Origin: Chloroflexota bacterium
GTDB taxonomy: Bacteria; Chloroflexota; Anaerolineae; Anaerolineales; Anaerolineaceae
Assembly: GCA_012797215.1 (NCBI GenBank)
Contig: JAAZPN010000209.1
Location: 1-11,529, forward strand
DNA length: 11,529 bases
Direction: 5' to 3'
In this document: positions 1-7,300 of the stretch, one piece after another
Numbering within the stretch: position 1 is the stretch's first letter
Layout of the letters: each line of letters starts with the position of its first letter
Notes under the pieces: generated by a model
What the model was told of the DNA's origin: nothing
Database searches by the model: none
Seen by the model: only the letters and a program-made list of their open reading frames with translations
Program-made: the position numbers and the translations under genes

Positions 1-597
1 CATGTACGAGAGTTAAAGAACCGCTTTGGAATCAATCCTGAGGACCGAGTGTTGGGATTGGCCGGCAGAGTAGCCGCCGAAAAGGGTTATGAGTACCTTA
101 TCGAAGCACTGCCGTTGGTGCTCCAGCGTTTTCCAACCGCGCGCGTGATTCACGCGGGAACTTGGAAAGGCGTGGTAGGGGAAGAACAATACCAGGCGCG
201 CATTGAAGATTTATCCCGCAATCTGGGTGACCGATGGCGTTCCCTCGGTTATCTCAGCGACGAAGATTTCCGGGCTTTTCTTGGCGCTTGCGATTTGTTG
301 GTTTTCTCCAGCCTCAATAGCACTGAGTCTTTTGGCATCGTTCAGATTGAAGCAATGCTGCAAGGCACGCCGGTTGTGGCTTCGGATTTGCCGGGCGTGC
401 GGCAGCCTGTGCTCAAGACCGGTTTCGGACGTTTAGTTCCCCCACGCGATTCAGCGCAGCTTGCAGAGGCGATTTGTTCTGTGCTGAAAGAAGGCAGACA
501 CGCGCACCCCTCGCCAAAAGCGTACCTTTCGCGTTTCAGCGGCCGAGAGACCGCGCTCTTGTATCACGCGATTCTGGAGACACTAAGGCATGCTTAG
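1..597 (+). CDS. Glycosyltransferase, GT4/family 1 (GT-B fold), C-terminal part
   Basis: The reading frame is open from base 1, so the gene continues beyond the left edge; 198 codons are visible, ending at TAG 595-597. The visible part is the nucleotide-sugar-binding Rossmann domain of a retaining GT-B glycosyltransferase. It has a 'GRVAAEKG' donor loop (Arg at codon 23, Lys at codon 28, the pair that normally contacts the donor diphosphate). It also has the family's E-x7-E signature 'ESFGIVQIE', with Glu at codons 109 and 117, followed by 'GTPVVASDLPG'. No membrane segment is visible, so the enzyme is probably cytoplasmic or membrane-peripheral, adding a sugar from an NDP/UDP donor to a growing glycan or lipid-linked acceptor. 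The stop overlaps the next start by 8 bases, which indicates translational coupling with the methyltransferase. Donor and acceptor sugars cannot be told. A GTG at base 49 is internal and not a plausible start, because family-like sequence lies upstream of it. Confidence 0.9.
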   Translation, partial: HVRELKNRFGINPEDRVLGLAGRVAAEKGYEYLIEALPLVLQRFPTARVIHAGTWKGVVGEEQYQARIEDLSRNLGDRWRSLGYLSDEDFRAFLGACDLLVFSSLNSTESFGIVQIEAMLQGTPVVASDLPGVRQPVLKTGFGRLVPPRDSAQLAEAICSVLKEGRHAHPSPKAYLSRFSGRETALLYHAILETLRHA

Positions 598-1396
598 AGA
601 GCTCTCCTCCCAACAATTAGATGATATTTGTTGGAAGCACCTTTCCACACTGCCATACTTTCGTGGAATGCTTCGGGCTGTTGAACACAGTCTGTACGCG
701 CGTTTTGAGCTCCCCACACCCATATTGGATATCGGCGCGGGAGATGGCAACTTTGCCGAAGCGCTCGGCACCGGTCCTGCAAGCGTGGGAATTGACCCTT
801 GGTTTGCGCCTATGAAAGAAGCCGCGAACTTGGGCATTTATTGGCTCTTGGTGCAGGCGCAGGGCTCGGCGCTGCCAGTTCGTAAGGATGGTTTTCCATG
901 CGCGATTAGCAATTCGGTCTTGGAACACATTCCTGATGTGCAGACGGTGCTGGATGAAATTTCGCGTACGCTTACAAAAGATGGGGTATTTCTATTTGCG
1001 GTCCCAAACCAACGCTTTAAGAGCGATCTGTGGGGCAGCTTGGTGCTGCGCAAGCTTGGTTTAAGAGAGGCGGCGATGGGATATTCAAAATTCTTTAACC
1101 GCATCGCAAGGCACCACAACCTGGATACCCCGGAGCATTGGATGGAGCGCCTGGCGCGCGCAGGTTTCCAAAAGGTGGAATACTGGAATTATTTCCCAGT
1201 CAAAGCGATGCGAATGCTTGAACGCGGACATCTGGCCGGCCTTCCCAATTTGCTTTGGAAGAAACTCTTCGGCAAATGGGTGCTCTTTCCCGATATTAGA
1301 AATCCTTTTTTGCGGGTTAAGCGCATGCGGAAGCTGCTGACCGACCCTTTTTGTGACGAAGGCACCTGCACCTTCTTTGTCGCGAGGAAAAACTGA
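590..1396 (+). CDS. Class I SAM-dependent methyltransferase (Methyltransf_11 type)
   Basis: A 268-residue soluble protein with the usual order of SAM-binding motifs. Motif I is 'LDIGAGDGNF' at residues 46-55. An acidic residue at the end of strand 2 (Asp69 in 'VGIDP') would bind the ribose. The post-motif 'ISNSVLEHIPD' is at 107-116, then 'GVFLFAVPN' at 132-140. This is the pattern of small-molecule methyltransferases that act on sugars, lipids or quinones. In this setting O-methylation of a glycan residue, or of a sugar precursor, is the likeliest role; that is inference from the neighbours. ATG 590 is chosen because GGAGA at 576-580 and AAGG at 585-588 lie just upstream, and because the start overlaps the end of the glycosyltransferase gene by 8 bases. 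The TGA stop shares its last base with the next ATG (TGATG). The C-terminal 100 residues are basic and aromatic and match no motif I know. Confidence 0.88.
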   Translation: MLRELSSQQLDDICWKHLSTLPYFRGMLRAVEHSLYARFELPTPILDIGAGDGNFAEALGTGPASVGIDPWFAPMKEAANLGIYWLLVQAQGSALPVRKDGFPCAISNSVLEHIPDVQTVLDEISRTLTKDGVFLFAVPNQRFKSDLWGSLVLRKLGLREAAMGYSKFFNRIARHHNLDTPEHWMERLARAGFQKVEYWNYFPVKAMRMLERGHLAGLPNLLWKKLFGKWVLFPDIRNPFLRVKRMRKLLTDPFCDEGTCTFFVARKN

Positions 1397-2205
1397 TGCG
1401 TTTTCTGCGAAAATGGGGCTACTATGCCTTGTCGCTGCTTGAAATGGGCTTTGGGTTCCGTGAGTGGGGCCAGCTGGCGCGTTTGTTCCTTAAAAAACCC
1501 ACTAATAAGCCTGTTCTCCTACATCTGCGGAAAAATAATACCCGAATTATCGTCCGAAGCCGCATGGATGCCTGGTCAGTCAAAGAAACTTTTATCGACC
1601 GATTCTATGAACGTTACGGATCGGAAATTCAAATGGATTGGACCGTAGTGGATATAGGAGCGGCAATTGGAGAATTCACCATCTTTGCCGCGCAGAAGGC
1701 CGCGCGGGGGCAGATTGTGGCTTTTGAGCCGAACACTGAATCCTATGCTCTCTTAATAGAAAACTTAAGCTTGAACGGAATCGAGAACGCGCGGGCAATA
1801 AATGCCGGCGTTTGGAGCAAATCCGGCGCTATGTCCTTAATGATGGCGAATGATGAACCCCTGCAAGCACAAACGCAATTTACGGAAGATGTGTACGAAC
1901 CGGGTGGTACCATTCCAGTTCTGACGCTCGAAAGTCTGATTGCACAATTCACTCCGCAAGGTATCGACCTTTTGAAATTGGACTGTGAAGGGGCAGAATA
2001 TCCCATCCTGTTGACGGCTCCTCTAACAACACTTGCTTTGATAGCACGGATTGTGATGGAATACCACGATCTCGACGAAGAGCAGAATCATCGGGTATTG
2101 GCGGACTATCTGCGGAAGCTTGGATATCAGGTGCGCCTTTTCTCGAATCCCGTACACGCTGAGATTGGCTACTTGTACGCGCACCGTGCTGAGAAAGTTG
2201 CCTGA
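1396..2205 (+). CDS. FkbM family SAM-dependent methyltransferase
   Basis: A 269-residue protein with the FkbM signature set: 'VVDIGAAIGEF' at 84-94 (motif I, SAM glycine loop), 'AFEPN' with Glu111 (ribose contact), 'LLKLDCEGAE' at 192-201 (diagnostic FkbM block) and 'MEYHD' at 221-225. FkbM itself is the O-methyltransferase named from the FK506 gene cluster, and relatives are frequent in polysaccharide clusters, where they are thought to O-methylate sugars. The first 80 residues hold the usual lead-in ending 'ETFIDRFYERYG'. The start ATG overlaps the previous stop by one base and has GAGGA at 1384-1388, 7 bases upstream, so translation is very likely coupled to the preceding methyltransferase. 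Two unrelated methyltransferases side by side suggest two methylated positions, or one acting on a glycan and one on another moiety. The substrate is unknown. Confidence 0.92.
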   Translation: MRFLRKWGYYALSLLEMGFGFREWGQLARLFLKKPTNKPVLLHLRKNNTRIIVRSRMDAWSVKETFIDRFYERYGSEIQMDWTVVDIGAAIGEFTIFAAQKAARGQIVAFEPNTESYALLIENLSLNGIENARAINAGVWSKSGAMSLMMANDEPLQAQTQFTEDVYEPGGTIPVLTLESLIAQFTPQGIDLLKLDCEGAEYPILLTAPLTTLALIARIVMEYHDLDEEQNHRVLADYLRKLGYQVRLFSNPVHAEIGYLYAHRAEKVA

Positions 2206-2227
2206 AGCGCCTCTTCCGGACTAAAAT
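2198..2227 (+). promoter_or_regulatory. Possible sigma-70-like promoter before the GT-C genes
   Basis: A -35-like TTGCCT (2198-2203, 4 of 6 consensus bases) and a -10-like TAAAAT (2222-2227, 5 of 6) are separated by 18 bases. The pair overlaps the end of the fkbM-like gene and reaches into the 70-base gap at 2206-2275, the only gap of note in the window. It would start transcription near 2234, upstream of both candidate starts of the next gene. I see no operator-like palindrome and no terminator in the gap. Matches of this quality occur by chance, so this is only a candidate. Confidence 0.22.
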
Positions 2228-2275
2228 ACTGACCAACTGGAATAATCTCATTTCTTGAAGCGTTCTCTGCCTAAA

Positions 2276-4390
2276 ATGGAAAACCGACCAAGCTCTGACG
2301 AAAAAGAAATCACAATTCTTGAATACCTGAAAACTCTGCTGACTCAAAAGAATCAGCTGTCACAAGCTGATTCTGAAACGACTAGCTCAGCAAATCCCGC
2401 TTTCGAGCTACTCCCTAATGAACAAATCGACTCTTTAGCAAAACGCTTTCCTTGGTTCACAGTCGGCGCGGCTGCGCTAGGGCTGGCAGCGCAAGTGTTC
2501 GCTAACGGTCGCATGGCCTTATTCAGCTTGGTTTTCTATCTCGTCGCAGGCGGAAGCTTGTATTTTGGTTTTCGCGGTCACGAATGGGTGCTCCCCCTGC
2601 GCCTAAAAACAGAAGGAAACTGGCGTTTTTTTACGGGGAGAACCTGGCTGATTATTCCTGGCCTGGTTTTTGCTGCCAGCGCGTTCCTGTTATTTAGCTC
2701 TCAACGCTTTACTTTGTTCTCCACTGTACTATGGACAGCGGGAATTATCTGCACGATGGCTGGGCTGTGGAACAAACCAGAAACACGTAAGTTCGCGCGC
2801 GCGTCTATTATGGAAAGATTACAGCACTTGCTTCGCGAGGATCGAGCCTGGCTTTTCGCCTTTGCGTTTGTGGTTATTGTTGTGGTCTGGTTTTCGTTTA
2901 CGCGCCTCAAACAAGTCCCTCCAGAATTGGTAAGCGGACAAGTAGACCACATTTACACGGTCCGGGATGTATTGCTGGGGAACGCGGCGCTAACTAACTC
3001 CCGGAATTTGGTCAGCGAACCGCTGCAGTATCTTTGGAGCTCGCTGCTCTTATCATTGTCCGGCAACCCACCGGCCTTCGCGAGTCTCAAATTGGGGTAC
3101 GCTCTGGCAAATCTGGCGGCATTGTATTTTGTATACCGGCTTGGCGCTGAGGTGTTTGACCGATGGGTAGGTTTAGTCGCCGCTTTTTTACTGGGGATAT
3201 CGTTCTGGCAGATAATTCAGACCCGCGCGTTGCTTGGTTCAGGTCTGGTGCTGCCGCTCGGCTGCGCCGCCCTCAGCTTCTTGTTTAGTGGTCTGCAAAA
3301 ACAACGAGCTAACGATTTACTGCTCTCAGCGCTTTTTTCCGGCTTGGGGCTGCTGACGAACAAGCTTTTCCTGATATTTCCGCTCGCGGCGCTTAGTGTC
3401 TCCCTGCTTTGGTACCTTTTTAACAGAGAGACAGGAAAAAATGGGGTATTCTGGACCCACATATTACAGGCGATGGTGGTCAGCGCGGTTGTGATTGTCC
3501 CGCTTTTGCGTTCAATTGTCCTTGATCCCCGGGCATATCTCGCGCCGATCTTGTCGCGGATTTCGGGTTATGAAGTTACTTTGAAAACTTCACCCCTGCC
3601 CATTTTTCTCTCAAACCTTTGGAGCGCGCTCGGGATAGCCAATTGGTCCAACCGCAGCAGCTGGGTCGATGGCTTAACACTGAGACCCGCATTAGACCTG
3701 GTATCCGCAGCTTTCTTTGTGTTGGGCATATGCGCGGTGATATTCACGATGCGAAAGTCAATCGACTGGCGTATACCCGCGCTGCTGGTTCTTTTCCCGA
3801 TTTTGCTCTTGCCAAGCGCATTATCAATGGCTTTCCCTATGGAAAACCCGTCCCTCAGCCGCGCGTTCGGCGCGCTGGTGCCAAGCATCATCCTATCTGC
3901 GGCCGGGCTTCGGGCGCTTGGTTCAGCTTTATTTCGTCCCTCTCCAGCCCCGCAAAAGCTTGGTCAAAAATTAATCTTTGTAGGCTTATTAATTTCCATT
4001 ACCGTAGGCTTGAATTACCAGGCGGCCTTTGTTGATTACCCATCCACTTACCGACAGAATGCCTGGAATAGCTCGGAAATGGCGAAAGTGATCAAGCAGG
4101 TTGAACAAAACACCGGTTTTCTTCAAAATGCCTGGGTAGTGGGTTATCCTTATTGGGTGGATGCGAGGGCTGTGGCGCTGGAAGCGGACCGTGCTGACCA
4201 GGTTCTGGCGCTAATGCCAGAACAACTGGAACAAACCATCAACGTCCTTGGATTCAAATTGTTCTTGATTCATCCGCTGGATACTAGCACAATCGAAAAG
4301 CTGCAGCAGTTATATCCAACTGGAACTTTCGCGATGTTCGCCTCGTCAATCGCGGAAAAGGATTTTCTTATTTTTCAGGTAGAGCCTTAA
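2276..4390 (+). CDS. Polytopic GT-C glycosyltransferase, GT39/ArnT-like
   Basis: A 704-residue integral membrane protein. A polar N-terminus of about 50 residues is followed by roughly 14 hydrophobic segments and a soluble C-terminal stretch from about residue 590. After the fifth membrane segment comes a loop 'VDHIYTVRD' (Asp224, Asp231), then 'SEPLQ' (Glu248). I read this as the first extracytoplasmic loop of a GT-C enzyme, where an acidic residue normally acts in catalysis, followed by 'FWQIIQTRALLGSG' in a later loop. Such enzymes use polyprenyl-phosphate sugars on the outer face of the membrane. The acceptor is unknown. Start choice: ATG 2276 is preferred. An in-frame TTG at 2255 would add seven residues, and neither start has a strong Shine-Dalgarno sequence, so the start is uncertain. 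The gene ends 4 bases before the next ATG. Family-level assignment is good; family 39 specifically is moderate. Confidence 0.8.
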   Translation: MENRPSSDEKEITILEYLKTLLTQKNQLSQADSETTSSANPAFELLPNEQIDSLAKRFPWFTVGAAALGLAAQVFANGRMALFSLVFYLVAGGSLYFGFRGHEWVLPLRLKTEGNWRFFTGRTWLIIPGLVFAASAFLLFSSQRFTLFSTVLWTAGIICTMAGLWNKPETRKFARASIMERLQHLLREDRAWLFAFAFVVIVVVWFSFTRLKQVPPELVSGQVDHIYTVRDVLLGNAALTNSRNLVSEPLQYLWSSLLLSLSGNPPAFASLKLGYALANLAALYFVYRLGAEVFDRWVGLVAAFLLGISFWQIIQTRALLGSGLVLPLGCAALSFLFSGLQKQRANDLLLSALFSGLGLLTNKLFLIFPLAALSVSLLWYLFNRETGKNGVFWTHILQAMVVSAVVIVPLLRSIVLDPRAYLAPILSRISGYEVTLKTSPLPIFLSNLWSALGIANWSNRSSWVDGLTLRPALDLVSAAFFVLGICAVIFTMRKSIDWRIPALLVLFPILLLPSALSMAFPMENPSLSRAFGALVPSIILSAAGLRALGSALFRPSPAPQKLGQKLIFVGLLISITVGLNYQAAFVDYPSTYRQNAWNSSEMAKVIKQVEQNTGFLQNAWVVGYPYWVDARAVALEADRADQVLALMPEQLEQTINVLGFKLFLIHPLDTSTIEKLQQLYPTGTFAMFASSIAEKDFLIFQVEP

Positions 4391-4394
4391 CGCT

Positions 4395-7300
4395 ATGCTC
4401 AATGCCAACCAAACTCAAATCCATAAAGCGCGAAAGCGGCGCAACTTTGATTGGAAAGCTCTAATCACAGTATTTCTGCTGCTTTCAATCCTCTGCGCCG
4501 GGGCGTATTTTCGCATGATTGGCGTGGATTGGGATGAGGGGCGGCATTTGCATCCGGATGAGCGTTTCCTTTCGATGGTGCTGAACAGCATGACGCCAGT
4601 AAAAAGCCTCGGGGAGTTTTTTAATACCGAGACTTCAACGCTTAATCCCGGCAATGTGGGTTATGACTTTTTCGTCTATGGCACGCTGCCGCTCTTCATT
4701 GTTCGTTATGTTGGCGAGTGGGTTGGGCAGGTTGGTTACGATCCAATCACTATTGTCGGTCGGCAGCTTTCCGCGCTGGCTGATATTTTCACGATACTGC
4801 TGGTTTTTCTTATCGCCACCCGCTTGATGAACCAAAAAGCCGGATTACTGGCAGCGGCTTTTTACGCCTTCGCCGTGCTGCCAATTCAACAATCGCATTT
4901 TATGACGGTTGACACCTTTACCAATACCTTCGGCATGCTGACCGTGTTCCTGGGTGTTGTGATTCTCACCAAACCCCTTCCGGCAGTCCCAGCAGGGCAA
5001 TCTGAGCGCAATAAAACGCGCTTCAAAGAATGGTTCCCATACGCGGCGTTCGGACTTGCCCTTGGAATGGCAGCGGCTTCCAAGATAAACGCAGCGGCGC
5101 TCGCGCTGCTGCTGCCGGCTGTGGAAGTTGTACGATTTGTGAAGCACGAGCCCGAGCTACGGGAAACCTACGGCAAATTCAGTTTCAAAATGATGCTGCT
5201 GGCAGCTTTCATTACGATTATCAGCTTCCGCGTTTTCCAACCTTACGCTTTTTCAGGTAGCAGCTTCTTTACGCTCGGGCTTAACCGGGAGTGGCTGGGC
5301 GGCCTGAGCAGTTTGCGGCAACAAAGCACCGGCAATGTGGATTTCCCCCCGGCATTGCAGTGGGCGCGCAGATCTGTGGGTTTTTCTCTCTATAATCTCA
5401 CTTTTTGGGGTCTTGGCTTGCCTTTGGGCATCACCTCGCTGGCTGGTTTGGTTGGCATGGGTTGGGTCGGTTTCAAGCAGCGCCAACACAAGCTTTTGCC
5501 GGTATGGGGCTGGACGCTTTTTTACCTGCTGTGGCAGCTGACCGCCTGGGTAAAGGCCATGCGTTATCTGCTTTTGATTTATCCTCTTCTGGCGGTAATT
5601 GCTGCCTGGGGTATTCTCAGTCTGTGGCAATCCACCAAAGACCTGCGTGTTAAGCGCTTGTATTTACCCGTCAAAACTCTGCGATACATTGGCACGGGTT
5701 TGGCGCTTGTCACGATTTTGGGCACCGCGGTATGGGCTTATGCTTTCACCCGCATTTACACGCGGCCACATACACGCGTTGCCGCGACCGAATGGATCTA
5801 TGAAACCATTCCTGGACCAGTGAATTTGATTACGCTTGGCGTGGATGGCGAAGAACTTCAACAAGCGCCGTACCGCAGTGGTGACGTCTTAGCTGGCGCG
5901 CAGACCAAGCCATTCTTGTTCAGAAGTTGGTCAGATGGCGTTTTGGAATCATTTACGGTTCCCACCGCGCAGTACTTGAGCGCTCAGACTGTATTTAACC
6001 GTTTCACTGTAACGGTGACGCGCGCGGGAAGCCTGGGAACTCCGCTCTCACTGCCTGTCCTTTCAAGCGGGACAGCTTCAACGGGTTCCGCTGCGGGTGT
6101 GGGTGCCCTTGAGTTCAAGTTTGAGCCGCCGATTCCTGTCACAGAAGGCGTCGATTATGTAATCACTCTGGCACAGACAGATGCGAATTCACAGGTATTC
6201 CTTAGTGGAGTCCCAAAGGTCGCAATCCGGGCACAATCAGGCCGAGTAATAGCGCAATCTCTCAACAAAATCGTCGAGGTAATCACCCCCGCGCACTCCT
6301 ACAGCATGGATATCAGCGTCTTGACGCCTGGCGAGATTAGCGCGGTGGAACTGCCATTTCTGCTGGACCTCAGCCAGAACTACTCCGAAAAGACGCTGAA
6401 AGTCACGCTTAGAGCGACTGGCGAAGCAGAGAACGGACCCGTTAGCGGCGAAATCGCCGGGAAGTTTGTGGATTTTGGCAGCGGAAAGGGCGGCAGCGCG
6501 CGTATTGAGCTGGAAAAGCCGCTCTCTATCAGCGCACCACAGATTGTAAATTTTTCCTTGGAGATAAGCGCGGGTGAGGGCGCGTTGATTGTTTCATCCG
6601 TGGCTCCGGTCCACGAATCCTCCTGGGATGACGCGCTGCCAGTCTCAAAAGCAGGTTATGTGCCATACAGCGACAACGGTGGCATATTCCGTGGGGACTT
6701 GAATCTAGAACTTTATTGGCCGGATAACGCAGAAAAACGAGAGCGTTTCATTGACTTGCTCCAACAAGGTGATTACCTCTTCATCAGTTCCAACCGACAA
6801 TGGGGAACAACCACCAGGGTGCCTGAACGCTACCCGCTTACCAGCTTCTATTATCGCAGCCTGCTCGGCTGCCCTGAGAATATCGACCTGGTGAGCTGCT
6901 ATAACCAAGCTGAACCCGGAATGTACACAGGGACCCTGGGGTTTGACCTGGTGAAAACAGTCACTTCGTACCCAAACTTAGGAAGCCTCGCGTTCAACGA
7001 CCAATTCGCGGAAGAGGCCTTCTCAGTTTATGACCATCCCAAAGTCTTGATTTTTAAGAAAAACGCGGACTTTGACCCTCAGAAGTTGAGGAGTGCTTTT
7101 GAGAGCGTGGACCTTAGCTACGTTGTCAATCTGACACCCAGGCAAGCTGACAGTTTTGATACCAGCATATCCAAAGCCAATAACTTGATGCTCTCCGAGG
7201 AAGCCTTAGCCTTGCAGCGCGAAGGTGGAACCTGGAGCGAGCTTTTTGACCGTCTTGCAAGCATTAACACAAGTCAGACCGCAGCTGTTATCGTTTTTTA

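Noticed and set aside
1..597. First and last genes as broken pseudogenes
   Set aside because: Both frames are intact up to the window edges and carry the expected family motifs. The missing ends are due to the window boundaries.
2203..2217. Short inverted repeat GAAG/CTTC just after the FkbM stop as a terminator
   Set aside because: The stem is only four base pairs and no run of T follows, so it does not meet the pattern of an intrinsic terminator.
2255..2275. TTG 2255 as the start of the GT-C gene
   Set aside because: It adds seven basic residues, has only a distant GGAA upstream and offers no better ribosome binding site than ATG 2276. It is kept as an alternative in the gene entry but not chosen.
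1949..2347. Minus-strand open frame of 132 codons crossing the only intergenic gap
   Set aside because: It runs opposite the FkbM gene end and the start of the next gene, has no recognisable motif and would be the only minus-strand gene in the block.
5253..5630. Minus-strand open frame of 125 codons inside the GT39-like half of the fusion gene
   Set aside because: It lies wholly opposite a well-supported gene, its translation is rich in Arg, Gln and Pro with no recognisable motif, and it has no context of its own. It is a shadow frame.
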